A stretch of DNA of 20,859 nucleotides. It comes from Isotricha intestinalis (taxonomy: Eukaryota; Ciliophora; Litostomatea; Vestibuliferida; Isotrichidae). Position numbers and translations under genes: made by a program. The notes beneath the pieces are model-generated. The model did not search any database. It had not been told where the DNA came from and worked only from the letters and a program-made list of their open reading frames with translations. Position 1 is the first letter of the stretch. Each line of letters begins with the position of its first letter. The stretch is taken from assembly GCA_023807065.1 (NCBI GenBank), contig JAJJLU010004006.1:1-20859 (forward strand). The letters are read 5' to 3'. Shown piece after piece: positions 1-9,987 of the stretch.

Positions 1-3000
1 TTACCTGTTTGTGGTATTTGTGAAGTTCCAGAAGTTGAAATTGAACCAATGGAATTACTTAACTTTGGTAATGTTTACATTAGACAAGAAGTTTATCAAA
101 CTATTAAATTACATAATACATCAAATTTATTAAGTACACAATTTAAAGTAATGAAACAAGATGAACAAAGTAAAGGTTGGGGAGAATTAACTTGTGATCA
201 ACAAAGTGGTCAAATTGGTCCTGAACAAACAGTAACTTTAACAGTGAAATTAAAACCATTAAGATTACAACAAATAAGATTAAAATTAGAAATTGATTGT
301 AAAACAAAAGCATATAATGCAAGAGAAAGAGATAATAATTATATAACTGCAATTAATGTTATAGCTACAAGTAAAGGACCTGATGTTGTTGTTATAAAAG
401 AAGGAATGCCCATTCCAAGTTCAAAAGATGAAAAAGCAATTAAAGATTTACAAGCAATGGAAAATACAGTTGATTTTGGTATTGTAAGAACATTAAATGA
501 AAAAGTTCAAACTATTAGATTAGCAAATACTTCTCCAATTGATGCCATATATACTGCATTTATGAAAACTCCAGGTAGTATTTTTTATGTGAAAAATCCA
601 AAAGATAGAATTAGAGCAGGAGAAACTAAATTAGTAGAAATTTCTTGTAAACCTGATGAACAGCAGAAATTCATTGATACATTATATTTTAAAATTGAAG
701 AAAGTGAAGGTTTTGAAGTTACTTTAAAAGCAACAGGTGATGGAACAACAATAGTTCCTGAATTTGATTTAAAAACAATAGATTTTGGAGTGATATTTAC
801 ATGTACTGATATAGAAAAGAAAATTAAATTTGAAAATAGAGGAAGAAGTGATCAATATATATCATTTGTATCAAAGAAACCTAAAAAGAAACCAGTACCA
901 GATGAGAAAAAAGATAATAAGAAAAAGAATGAAGAAGAAGAAGTTGAAGTTTTTAGGTTTTTCGAAGATTGTCCAAAAAGAACTTTACCTTCAAGAAAAT
1001 ATGGTACAATGACATTAATAGCAAATTCTCGAAAAGCTGGAGTTTTAACTGCAAATTATGGTGTTCATTGTTATAAAACAACAGATAATAATGGACCTGA
1101 AATATGGGATGTTACTTTAAGAGCTGAATTTATTGATCCTCAATTAGAATTTAATCCTCCTAAATTATTTTATACTTATAAAAATGATGAAGATCATGAT
1201 AAAGATACAATTTATAAAATTGTAACTATTAAAAATGCTGCTTTACTTCCTGCTGATTTTTCCATTAAAACTGAACCTCCTTTTAGTATTTCTCAAGATA
1301 AATATTTAATAGAGCCTGGTAAAACTGAACAATTAAGAGTTGATTTTGATCCAAGTTCAAATAAAAAGAAAAAAAGAATTGAACAATTTGAAGGAAAATT
1401 AATATTTAAACATAATAATCATGAAAAAGTAGAAGAATTAAAAATGACAGTACAAATTAATTTCCCAAATATCAAAAATTTACCTAATGAATTATATTTC
1501 GGATGTTTATTAAATGATACATTTACAAAAAAGACAATAAAATTAGAAAGAGATACATCATGTGACTTAGATGTATTATATGAATGGGAATTAATAGAAT
1601 TAGAAAATTCATATGAGAGTTTAAAAAGAGGAAGAGCAGTAACAAGGAAAATTCCATTAAATGAAGTTTTTAGTATAGTTCCAATGAATGGAAGATTAAA
1701 AAAAGGTGAATTAGAAACTGAAGAAGTAACAATAACTTTCACACCAGGACCAAATCAAAGATATACTGCAATTGCAAGATGTATTGTTGAAGGAGGACCT
1801 GAATATGATTTAAAATTAATTGGTGAAGCAAGTGAAATTAAATATAAATTACAAGTCAATGAAGATATTTATGATCCAAGTAAAAAAGAATTTGCTATTA
1901 AATTTGGAGAAATACCTTTTAATACTTCTTCTAAAGTTGATTTATATATTAAAAATGAAGGAGAAGTTCCTTTTGATTATAGAATTACTTATCATACTGA
2001 TAAATTAAGATATCTTTCTTTAACTAATGCTATTGATAGTGTTAACAAAGGAGAAAGTAAGAAAATTACTATTGAAGTTATTCCTGGTGTTCCTGATAAA
2101 ATGGATGATGAAATTGTTATTGAAATTGCTCATTTTGAACCACATCATATTAAAATAAAAGCAATTGGTTATTATCCTGGAATTATATTATCTCAACCTT
2201 TATTAAGATTAGAAGAAAATTTCAAAGAATTATTTGAATCAACAAAAGCAGAGTATGTGTCAAAAAGAAGAGCATTAGATGATTATTTCCCAAAAACAAA
2301 ACAAAATATAAAAAAGAATGTTTTAACACTTCAAAGTTCATCTGAATTAAATAATACAAATATAACAGATGATTCAATATTTGAATTTGACGTGAATAGA
2401 AATCTCTTATGTGATAAAATAGTAGATAAAATGGCTCAAGGTGAAATTCAGCAAAATTTACCTCCTCAACCTACAAGTCAATTATCTTCAGTATTTCAGC
2501 CAGTAAAAAAACAAGAAAAACAACCAAATGTAAATAGTGCTGCATATAGAGAAAATCAATTAAGTTCATATATGAAAGAATTAGTAATAGCGGAATATAA
2601 TGTATCATATGGTAATGTTGTTGCTAATCATAAAGCAAGTATTACTTTTACAGTATCTAATTTAAATAAAGGTCAAATTATGTTTACTATTGATAAAAAA
2701 GATATGGCTGCTAAAGGTTATACTGTTAATAATGGAACTGCTAATGATAAATGCTATGTCGATGAAGGTAAAAGTGTTAATATTACTGTGACACATAATA
2801 CTAGTAGTTCTAATGCTAATATTGATGTTAATAATGTAATGAAATTAGTTATGAGTAATGGAGAAGTTTATTTAATTCATTTACATTCATTTGTTGCAAT
2901 TCCTAATTTAAGTTTAAGTACTAATTTAATTGATATGGAAAGAGTTTATTTAGGCAGGAAAAAAATTATGAGATTTAGAATTGAAAACATTAGTAGAGTT

Positions 3001-5787
3001 GATTGTTCTTGGAATGTTGTGACTAAAGGAGTTTCTGGGAAGAAAGAGAATAAAGAAGAGAAAAAAGAAGATCAATCTGTATTTGATATTTATCCTAAAG
3101 AAGGTAAATTAGCTCCCGGAAAAAAATTAACATTAACAACTACATTTGTTCCAATAAGAAGAAAGAAATATCAAGGTAAATTTGTTTTCCATATTGTTGA
3201 TAATGCTAAAAATATTGAATGTCAAATTAGAGGTAATGCAGAAATATTAGAATTAGTAATTAATCCAGATACTGTTAATATAGGACCAATATTACCATAT
3301 TATAAATATGGTTTAGCCCAAATTGAAATAAAAAATCCAAATGATTCCCAAATTGAAGTATATTCATCTGATTTTGATAAAAAATATATCGAAGAAGAAA
3401 AAATACTTAAATATTATAAAGCATTTACAAAAAATCCAGAAGATAAAATAGATATAAAAATAAGACAAGCAGGTGAACAAATGTGGAGTAAATTTAATGA
3501 TTTTAATAATAAATTAAATGAAAAAATAGAAGAATTTAAAAAATTCACAGAAGAATATTTAACATCTCAAAATGAAACATTTGATAAATTATTTACAAAT
3601 GAATACAGAGAACATTTATCATTATTAATTCCAGGTGATGATGATGAAGGAGAAATACATTTTCCACATGGAGTAAAAAGAGGAGATAAAGTAAATATAG
3701 TATTAATAGGTCCTTCTCAAAGTGGAAAAACCTCAATATTAAAAGAACAAGTAAAAAAACAATTTAGAGGAGTAGTATCAATAAAGGATTTACTACAATG
3801 GAACATTGACAATGGTCATCCTGAAATGACTGAAAAAATAGCAACTTCTCAAGAAGAAAAGAAAAAAGAATATGAAGAAGCAAAAGTAGCATATGATAAA
3901 TTAGCAAAACAAGCAAAAGGAAATAAAAAAATAACATTACCAGAACCTCCAAGTGAAAGTATGTATAAAAATGTAACTAAAGAAATTTTTGCAGAATTAT
4001 TATCAAATAGAATATCTCAACCAGATTGTAATTGTGGATGTGTATTTGATGATTTAGAATCTGAAATATTAGATAGTCCTGAAACAGTATTAGAATATTT
4101 AGATGAATATTTTGTGAAAGAAAATTTGATTTTAGCATATTTTGATTTTCCAAAAGATAAAGATGGATTAGATGTATGTCATTATATTGATTGGGGACAA
4201 TATATTGATGAATTAAATCCAGAGAAAAGAAGAGCATCAATAAGAAAAAAAACAGTTCAAACTGTAAAAGTTCCTCCAAAGAAACCAGCTGCTTCAACAA
4301 GTCCTGATAGAACTCCTGGAGGAACAACAAATGCTAAAACAGATAAAAAGAATGTTAAAGGAAAAGGAAAAAATGAAGTTGTTGAAGAAGCAAAACCAGA
4401 AATTAATCCTGAAGTTGTGGAAACATTTAATAAAATGTTTGAAGAATTTATTAAGGAACATATACCTGTTTTTACTATTGCCAATCAAGAACCTAAAGAG
4501 TTAACTCCTGAAGAGAAAGAAGCTTATGCCCAATATGTCGAAAGAATGACTAAGAAAATGGAAGAGTTATTAGATAGGAGAATTAACCCTCCAAAAGATG
4601 AACCTGAGGAAGAAGAAGAAGAAGAAAAGAAAGATGGGAAGAAAGATGATAAGAAGAAGAAAGAAGAAGAGAAAAAGAAGAAAGAAGAAGAAGAAAAGAA
4701 AAAGAAAGAAGAAGAAGAGAAAAAGAAGAAAGAAGAAGAAGAAAAGAAAAAGAAAGAAGAAGAAGAAAAGAAAAAGAAAGAAGAAGAAGAAAAGAAAAAA
4801 GAAGAAGGTGAAGAAGGAGAAGAGAAGAAAGAAGGAGAAGAAGGTGAAGAGAAAAAGGAAGGAGAAGAAGAAAAGAAAGAAGGTGAAGAAGAGAAAAAAG
4901 AAGAAGAAGAAGAAGAAGAAGATGATGGAATATTTAAAATGGAAAGAAAATGTGTTCCTATAATGTTTGAAAATTGTATTCCTCAATTATTATTAAGTTA
5001 CTATAAAGTAATTCCAGAACCAATTCTCCCTGATCCAGAAGATTTACCAATTCCTCCAAATGAAGAAGTTCAAATTATAAAAAAACCAAATGAAAGAACT
5101 CCACATGAAATGTTAGAAAACTTTTTCTTAAAAGGAATAGATGAAAAATATAAAGATTTACCTTTTGAAGAATTAATAGAGAAAGTGAAAGAAGAAGATA
5201 AAAAAGCAGAAGAAAATAGAAAAAATAAAGAAGCAGAAAATAAAGATCCAAAAAAGAAAAAAGCACCTCCTAAAAAAGATGCAAAAGGAGGAGAAGAAGA
5301 ATATGAGCCAGAAATAATATTAACTGATCAAGTAAGATGGGTAATTCCACCTAATGAATCAGTAAAAGCAATAGTAGGATTTTTTGCTAAAGAAGTATGT
5401 AATAAATCACAAGAATTTTTATTTGAAGTTTTATCATATCCACCAATTGAATATAAAATACAAATTAATGGTCAAAGTGATTATCCTTCAATGACTACAA
5501 TAACACCAAGACCAAAAGCAGGATCAATAAATTTAAGAGGACTTAATAAAAAATTCGAAGATGATTTCGGTTATATTTTAATAACAAGTGATCAAAATAG
5601 AGAAATAGAAAAATATAAAGCCACAAATTGTAGAACTATTAGATTCACAAATAATGGTAAATTTGATTTAACTGTTGATTTTGATTTCTTAAGTTCTATG
5701 AATTTCGATGGTCTAGGTTTTAAATTACCTTTCCCACCAGGTCAAACCCTTTTATTTTTATTTTTATTTTTCATTTTCATTAATTAA
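1..5787 (+). CDS. HYDIN: HYDIN-like axonemal central-pair protein, 5'-partial and 3'-truncated
   Basis: HYDIN is a very large protein of the ciliary central-pair apparatus (C2b projection), needed for normal beating. The frame is open from base 1, so the true start lies upstream; the ATG at 49 is internal. Numbering from base 1 (1928 codons), ASH/MSP-like beta-sandwich modules begin at about residues 20, 159, 262, 500, 635, 870, 977 and 1093, each with an FG-type strand followed by 'I.N.S/G' patterns. An adenylate-kinase-like domain follows, with an intact Walker A GPSQSGKT at 1237-1244 and a GCVFDDLES lid-like motif. Next come an E/K-rich segment (about 1537-1640) and further HYDIN sequence (RWVIPPNE, TIRFTNNGKFDLTVDF). 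HYDIN homology stops at FPPGQT (near 5748), and the frame ends in a hydrophobic T-rich-coded tail, TLLFLFLFFIFIN. Full HYDIN is roughly 4500-5100 residues, so the C-terminal half is missing. No internal introns are apparent. Confidence 0.93.
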   Translation, partial: LPVCGICEVPEVEIEPMELLNFGNVYIRQEVYQTIKLHNTSNLLSTQFKVMKQDEQSKGWGELTCDQQSGQIGPEQTVTLTVKLKPLRLQQIRLKLEIDCKTKAYNARERDNNYITAINVIATSKGPDVVVIKEGMPIPSSKDEKAIKDLQAMENTVDFGIVRTLNEKVQTIRLANTSPIDAIYTAFMKTPGSIFYVKNPKDRIRAGETKLVEISCKPDEQQKFIDTLYFKIEESEGFEVTLKATGDGTTIVPEFDLKTIDFGVIFTCTDIEKKIKFENRGRSDQYISFVSKKPKKKPVPDEKKDNKKKNEEEEVEVFRFFEDCPKRTLPSRKYGTMTLIANSRKAGVLTANYGVHCYKTTDNNGPEIWDVTLRAEFIDPQLEFNPPKLFYTYKNDEDHDKDTIYKIVTIKNAALLPADFSIKTEPPFSISQDKYLIEPGKTEQLRVDFDPSSNKKKKRIEQFEGKLIFKHNNHEKVEELKMTVQINFPNIKNLPNELYFGCLLNDTFTKKTIKLERDTSCDLDVLYEWELIELENSYESLKRGRAVTRKIPLNEVFSIVPMNGRLKKGELETEEVTITFTPGPNQRYTAIARCIVEGGPEYDLKLIGEASEIKYKLQVNEDIYDPSKKEFAIKFGEIPFNTSSKVDLYIKNEGEVPFDYRITYHTDKLRYLSLTNAIDSVNKGESKKITIEVIPGVPDKMDDEIVIEIAHFEPHHIKIKAIGYYPGIILSQPLLRLEENFKELFESTKAEYVSKRRALDDYFPKTKQNIKKNVLTLQSSSELNNTNITDDSIFEFDVNRNLLCDKIVDKMAQGEIQQNLPPQPTSQLSSVFQPVKKQEKQPNVNSAAYRENQLSSYMKELVIAEYNVSYGNVVANHKASITFTVSNLNKGQIMFTIDKKDMAAKGYTVNNGTANDKCYVDEGKSVNITVTHNTSSSNANIDVNNVMKLVMSNGEVYLIHLHSFVAIPNLSLSTNLIDMERVYLGRKKIMRFRIENISRVDCSWNVVTKGVSGKKENKEEKKEDQSVFDIYPKEGKLAPGKKLTLTTTFVPIRRKKYQGKFVFHIVDNAKNIECQIRGNAEILELVINPDTVNIGPILPYYKYGLAQIEIKNPNDSQIEVYSSDFDKKYIEEEKILKYYKAFTKNPEDKIDIKIRQAGEQMWSKFNDFNNKLNEKIEEFKKFTEEYLTSQNETFDKLFTNEYREHLSLLIPGDDDEGEIHFPHGVKRGDKVNIVLIGPSQSGKTSILKEQVKKQFRGVVSIKDLLQWNIDNGHPEMTEKIATSQEEKKKEYEEAKVAYDKLAKQAKGNKKITLPEPPSESMYKNVTKEIFAELLSNRISQPDCNCGCVFDDLESEILDSPETVLEYLDEYFVKENLILAYFDFPKDKDGLDVCHYIDWGQYIDELNPEKRRASIRKKTVQTVKVPPKKPAASTSPDRTPGGTTNAKTDKKNVKGKGKNEVVEEAKPEINPEVVETFNKMFEEFIKEHIPVFTIANQEPKELTPEEKEAYAQYVERMTKKMEELLDRRINPPKDEPEEEEEEEKKDGKKDDKKKKEEEKKKKEEEEKKKKEEEEKKKKEEEEKKKKEEEEKKKKEEEEKKKEEGEEGEEKKEGEEGEEKKEGEEEKKEGEEEKKEEEEEEEDDGIFKMERKCVPIMFENCIPQLLLSYYKVIPEPILPDPEDLPIPPNEEVQIIKKPNERTPHEMLENFFLKGIDEKYKDLPFEELIEKVKEEDKKAEENRKNKEAENKDPKKKKAPPKKDAKGGEEEYEPEIILTDQVRWVIPPNESVKAIVGFFAKEVCNKSQEFLFEVLSYPPIEYKIQINGQSDYPSMTTITPRPKAGSINLRGLNKKFEDDFGYILITSDQNREIEKYKATNCRTIRFTNNGKFDLTVDFDFLSSMNFDGLGFKLPFPPGQTLLFLFLFFIFIN
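4651..4808 (+). repeat. Uninterrupted 158-nt polypurine tract inside HYDIN, 24-nt period
   Basis: Every base from 4651 to 4808 on the plus strand is A or G. The tract encodes five perfect copies of KKKKEEEE flanked by imperfect ones, giving a 24-nt period. It lies in a broader E/K/G segment (about 4609-4920) after the adenylate-kinase-like domain. A charged K/E-rich spacer sits at about this place in other HYDIN proteins as I remember them. Long mirror-like polypurine runs can form triplex DNA and slip in replication, so copy number may vary. The open frames on both strands here are by-products of the repeat. Confidence 0.9.
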
Positions 5788-6840
5788 TTCTTAATTTTCA
5801 TGATTATATTTAATATTCATTTAATTTATTTCACAATTCATTTTATTAAATTTCATTAATATCATATGAAAAAAGTCTTTCATTAATTAAGTATATTTAA
5901 TAATTGAATTTCCAATTGAGTGGTGTTGTCACAACAATTTAAAATTTTAATTTCTCTTTTTATGATTTTCAATTGTTAATTCTTTAGTTTTACAAAAATT
6001 TATCACAATTTTAGGTTAGAAAATCTTCAAATAATTATTTTTATTAACTATTATTATTTTAGTTTTTTGGATTTTTTAATTTGTTTAACTAAATATGATA
6101 TATTTATATCAAGCATTTTCTATTTGTTTTTTTATATTTTCATCAGTTTCTTTTTTTTTTTAAAGCATCAGTAGTTTCTATTTAAAAAAATATATGTTCT
6201 TAAATTTGAAAAATTAAATTACCAATATATATTCTATTTAAGTAAATCTTAGATCATTCATATCTTTTTGGATATTTTTAATTTTAATTTTATTAATATA
6301 AATATTTCTTTTATTTTTATTTTAAAAATAGGAAATTCTAATTTTATTTCTATTTTTCTTTTTAAATCTACAAATAAATCAATGAATTTTGTTTGACTTT
6401 TTTTCCATTAAATTAAATTTATAATTTATTTTTATATTTATTTCTTTTATTATTGAAGTAAAATCTATTTTTTATCATTAAACTATTTCATTATTGTCCC
6501 TATATCATTTTCCTTTTTCTTATATTTGATTTATAAAAATATAATTTTTATCTTTCTTTATTTTATTCTCTATTTTTTTTCTTCATTGTTTGATATTTTT
6601 ATTAAACACTTCACTATCATTTCATTAAAAAAATATGTATTAATATTATTTATTTTTTTAATTATTTATATTTGTAAAAATCTTTTAAATTAATTATAAA
6701 AAATCAATGATATATTTATATTTATTATTCATTTAGTATTCTTTTTAAAGAAATAATTGTAAATTATAAAAAAAAATTAAAATAAATATTTTTTTTTAAA
6801 ATTTGTAAAAATTATTTCTTCTTTAAATAATTAAATTTAT
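5788..6840. other. AT-rich intergenic spacer
   Basis: This 1.05-kb stretch between the HYDIN stop and the next start is almost wholly A and T, with many T-runs and a strong T bias on the plus strand. I see no coding pattern, no continuation of HYDIN in any frame, no tRNA-like structure and no mobile-element end. The only local structure is a short inverted repeat, TGTTGT-c-ACAACA, at 5924-5936. It presumably holds the HYDIN 3' flank and the promoter of the gene at 6841, but neither a poly(A) signal nor a TATA element can be singled out against this background. Confidence 0.7.
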
Positions 6841-9528
6841 ATGAAAAAAGAAAATCTATCTGATATAGAAAAATTGAAAATTAAAATTAAACCAAATTGG
6901 AAAAAATTAGAAAAAATTATAAAGAATATCAAAAATGCAGAGAATGCTGAATATCAGTATAATGGATTAAAAGCATTCATTAAATGCAGAAATGATATAT
7001 TTATCAAATTTGAAGTAGAAAATGAAGAACCTGAAATGATAATAGTTTCAAAATTTTCAAGAATAATAAGTTTTTACACTGAAAAAAATAATAATCCATA
7101 TGAAGAAATAATTTTCAATTCATCTGATATTATGTATTATATAAATAAATATGAAATGACTCATGCAATTTATAAAGATGAAGATATGAATGAAAATATT
7201 GCAATAAAAAGTGAAGATTGTGAGAAAATTTTAGAAAATACAAAGATAACAAAAATTATTGATGATCAATTAATAAAAGAAATATCAAAAGTACAGTTTA
7301 ATAAATATCAATCAGATTTTTTTGATAACTTGTTTTTGGCTAATAGTGTATATATAAATATTCCAGAGTCAGACATCTCAACATCAATTGCCCAAAATAA
7401 TATATTATATAGTGATGAAAAGAGAAATTTAACAAAAAATATAAATATATTCATGATATCAAGTAGAAAAAAAATATTTTTAATTGCAGGACCTGAAAAA
7501 ATTGGGAAAACAAATATTATTTTATCATCTTTACAAGGAAAAAGTGTTTTATATTTTAATTTTAAAGTATTATTAGATTCAAAATCCAATAATAAAAAAA
7601 AAAAAATAATATTAAGAGAATGTATGCATCTTTTTAAAAAATATAATGAATTCAAAGAATTTACAAATGAAGCCTTTAAAATTAAAGGATATAAAGATAT
7701 ATTAACAATAATTAAAGAATTCAATATTCTTATTTCAAAATATACAATACCTCAAGATAAAGATATGATAGAATCAAAATTTTATTTGCAAAACCCAGTA
7801 ATTGTTTTAGATGATTATGATGATATTAATATGAAAGATAATATAATAGATGAAACTTTTATCAATCAATTATGCAAGGATTCAAAGAATAAAGTAAAAT
7901 ATATAATTTGTGGAAATGGGAAATTTATAAATGAAATATTGTATAAATATCTAATTGAAGGAATTTGTGATTATGAATATCAAATAAATTATTTTAATGA
8001 TTTTGATTTTAAAATAAACAATAAAAAAGTTAATAATCTTTTACTTGAAGTTTCTAAAAAAAATTGGGAAGAAAATTTTAACAAGAATATTGAAAAAATA
8101 TATAGCAAAGAAACAATTGTTCAAAATCTAATTATGCTAAATGAATTAATAAAAATTAAATATCAATTTAAATATAAGGATAGATTATTAGAAATTATTC
8201 CTCGTCAATATTTAAATATTATTCATAATAAAGATTTAAAATTTATAACTTTTGAATATCAATTTCCTGAAATGATAAATAATTTTCAAACTCAAATTAA
8301 ACTTCATTTATTAGAAAATTATACTATTAATAAGAATTATATAAATAATAATTGGATTTATGGTCATGTAATTGAAGAATTAATAATTGGATTATTTGAA
8401 GTAAATAAATTAATCAATGATTTAGAATTTCCTAAAGAAAATATAATAGAAGTTGATTCAATGTTTAACATCCAAAAAGAAGAAAAAATAAAAAATATAT
8501 TAGATGATTATCCTATTCTTATTAAACAAAGAAAACAAGGACAAGATTATGATTTTGGAATTGTTTTAAGAAAAAATGATTTAAATTATGGGATTTTAAT
8601 TCAAGTTGGTTTAAATAAAGAAAAAAGTGAAATTAATAATATATATATAAATTCTTTTTTAAGATATTATATATTAAAAGATGGAATTTCAAATGTCATA
8701 GGAAGAGATATAAATTATTTAAGTTTATTATTTTTCTTTGAACATGAAATACAAAATGATTTATTATCTAAAGTAAAAGAAAAACAAAAACAAAATAAAG
8801 TAAAATTTAAATTGAAAAAAAGAAGTTATAAATATATTGAAAATTACGATGAAATTGAAAAATTAAATTGTAAAATAGGAATAAATGCATGTAAAATATT
8901 CAATATTCCATATTTTACTTTTTCTCATAAAGATAAAAAATTATATAATGAAGGGAATTCTATTTCAGATATAGAAACTTTTAAAAAATTATTTTGGCCA
9001 ATTAGGAATGAGAATTTAACAGATGAAATTATTCAAGATAAATCTAATGTTTTATTTAAAGATATTTTTACGGAGAAGGAAATTACACAATTAAAAAATT
9101 TTTCTGATTTTAAAAACTGTAAAGACTTCATAATTAGAAATGAAATTAAATATTCATTTAAAAATTGTAAATATTTTCCTTTAATGATTCCCATTTTAAA
9201 TATTAATGAAGAAAGTAAAATTCTTATATATAATATTAATAAAACAGAAATTAAATATATTAAAATTGATAATGACAAAATTTATAGATTAGATGAAAAA
9301 AAAATAAAAAATTTAAAGTTTAAAAAATCTTATTTAATAGAATTAGTTTATAAAAAAGAAGAAGATTTTATAATTAATGAAACCAATATTATAAAAGAAA
9401 AAATAGGTAAAATGAAAATTAATGAAGAATATGATGAAAAAGAAAAAAAAATAGGTAAAACCAAAACTAAAAGTAAAAGCAGAGAAAAAAGTAAAAATAA
9501 AAGTCGAAATAAAAGTAAAAAAAAATAA
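6841..9528 (+). CDS. P-loop NTPase with divergent REase-like domain (Crinkler-type NTPase-nuclease-like)
   Basis: This 895-residue protein has no signal peptide or obvious membrane segment. An N-terminal region of unknown fold leads into an NTPase domain: Walker A GPEKIGKT at 217-224, preceded by hydrophobic strand IFLIA, and Walker B VIVLDDYDD with Asp324-Asp325. The strand-helix pattern VLYFNFK...LRECMHLFKKY after the P-loop resembles Crinkler-type NTPases. At 569-595, DYDFGIVL...GILIQVGLNK has the spacing of a PD-(D/E)XK nuclease core, with Asp571 as a candidate metal ligand. The usual E-x-K is replaced by Gln588-Val-Gly, which recalls the Q-V-T signature of Crinkler-associated REase domains but may be inactive. 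The last 30 or so residues are Lys/Ser/Arg-rich (KSKSREKSKNKSRNKSKKK) and could act as a nuclear-localisation or nucleic-acid-binding tail. No N-terminal LFLAK motif is visible. The ATG at 6841 is preceded by non-coding AT-rich DNA. The NTPase call is firm; the nuclease and Crinkler link is tentative. Confidence 0.6.
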   Translation: MKKENLSDIEKLKIKIKPNWKKLEKIIKNIKNAENAEYQYNGLKAFIKCRNDIFIKFEVENEEPEMIIVSKFSRIISFYTEKNNNPYEEIIFNSSDIMYYINKYEMTHAIYKDEDMNENIAIKSEDCEKILENTKITKIIDDQLIKEISKVQFNKYQSDFFDNLFLANSVYINIPESDISTSIAQNNILYSDEKRNLTKNINIFMISSRKKIFLIAGPEKIGKTNIILSSLQGKSVLYFNFKVLLDSKSNNKKKKIILRECMHLFKKYNEFKEFTNEAFKIKGYKDILTIIKEFNILISKYTIPQDKDMIESKFYLQNPVIVLDDYDDINMKDNIIDETFINQLCKDSKNKVKYIICGNGKFINEILYKYLIEGICDYEYQINYFNDFDFKINNKKVNNLLLEVSKKNWEENFNKNIEKIYSKETIVQNLIMLNELIKIKYQFKYKDRLLEIIPRQYLNIIHNKDLKFITFEYQFPEMINNFQTQIKLHLLENYTINKNYINNNWIYGHVIEELIIGLFEVNKLINDLEFPKENIIEVDSMFNIQKEEKIKNILDDYPILIKQRKQGQDYDFGIVLRKNDLNYGILIQVGLNKEKSEINNIYINSFLRYYILKDGISNVIGRDINYLSLLFFFEHEIQNDLLSKVKEKQKQNKVKFKLKKRSYKYIENYDEIEKLNCKIGINACKIFNIPYFTFSHKDKKLYNEGNSISDIETFKKLFWPIRNENLTDEIIQDKSNVLFKDIFTEKEITQLKNFSDFKNCKDFIIRNEIKYSFKNCKYFPLMIPILNINEESKILIYNINKTEIKYIKIDNDKIYRLDEKKIKNLKFKKSYLIELVYKKEEDFIINETNIIKEKIGKMKINEEYDEKEKKIGKTKTKSKSREKSKNKSRNKSKKK

Positions 9529-9556
9529 AGGAAGAATATAATAAATAAATATTAGT

Positions 9557-9987
9557 TTAATTTTTTCTTAAAATTATTTGGAACAAACAATAAATAAACA
9601 AGGGAAAATATTTTATAAAAAAATTAATATTATCATGGAATTGGGCCCAATCCCCATTTTGCCATCTATAATTTTTTATAAAATGAATTAATAATAAATA
9701 TAAAAATATAAACCTACAATCATTAATATTAGTTATAATAATATTGATAAAATTATATTTTTGAATATTTTCATTTTTAATCATATAATTAAAAAATATA
9801 TCTTTTCCATCATCTTTTTCACATATTAAATTATAAACTTCTTTAAAAAGTCACTGATGATATTTTTTTTTTCTTTAATATTTTTGATAGTTTTTTTTTT
9901 CCTCAAATATTTCCGATATTTTTGATATTTTAGATATACTTTCCAAATAATAAAAATTTTCAAATTCAAAATCCTCCAAAATTCCTT
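9557..9987 (-). pseudogene. Decayed, frame-shifted continuation of the RNF213-like gene (AAA4-AAA5 linker and start of AAA5)
   Basis: The large minus-strand frame stops at 9988-9990 after ILEKIEKY. One base out of frame, the DNA still encodes IERNFGG (9992-9972), the linker motif expected right after 'GNRDFYYLIK' in RNF213-like proteins. A second shift follows at once: 9973-9875 reads DFEFENFYYLESISKISKI and onward to a TAA. A third segment (9850-9557) reads LFKEVYNLICEKDDGKDIFF, then ITNINDC, then YFPLFIYCLFQ. These resemble the linker, the 'NI.D.NSRYLLL' AAA5 entry and the 'YPSLYDLFNQ' part of the family, in the right order but apparently missing about 40 residues between the last two. The order and orientation show this was once coding and has lost its frame. 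An ATG-initiated frame (9784-9557) lies inside it and is probably not a separate gene. Family motifs are from memory and no alignment was run. Confidence 0.65.

Noticed and set aside
4570..4986. Minus-strand Phe/Leu-rich frame and a plus-strand Lys/Arg-rich frame (4598-4963) across the HYDIN E/K segment
   Set aside because: Both are mirror products of the GAA/AAG polypurine repeat in the HYDIN frame and have no independent coding pattern.
5741..5787. Intron start at GT 5741 in HYDIN
   Set aside because: GTCAAA is a weak donor and no HYDIN-coding sequence follows within the spacer; kept only as an option under the truncation finding.
5924..5936. Inverted repeat TGTTGT-c-ACAACA after HYDIN
   Set aside because: Arms of six bases are too short to call a terminator or binding site, and eukaryotic genes would not need an intrinsic terminator.
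9640..9651. Perfect 12-bp palindrome ATTGGGCCCAAT, conspicuous in AT-rich DNA
   Set aside because: It lies within the former coding sequence (codons reading DWAQF) and has no flanking repeats or partner sites; chance is sufficient.
9557..9784. Stand-alone 75-residue minus-strand gene
   Set aside because: Its frame continues upstream of the ATG to 9850 and resembles RNF213-like linker/AAA5 sequence, so it is better read as part of the decayed 3' end.
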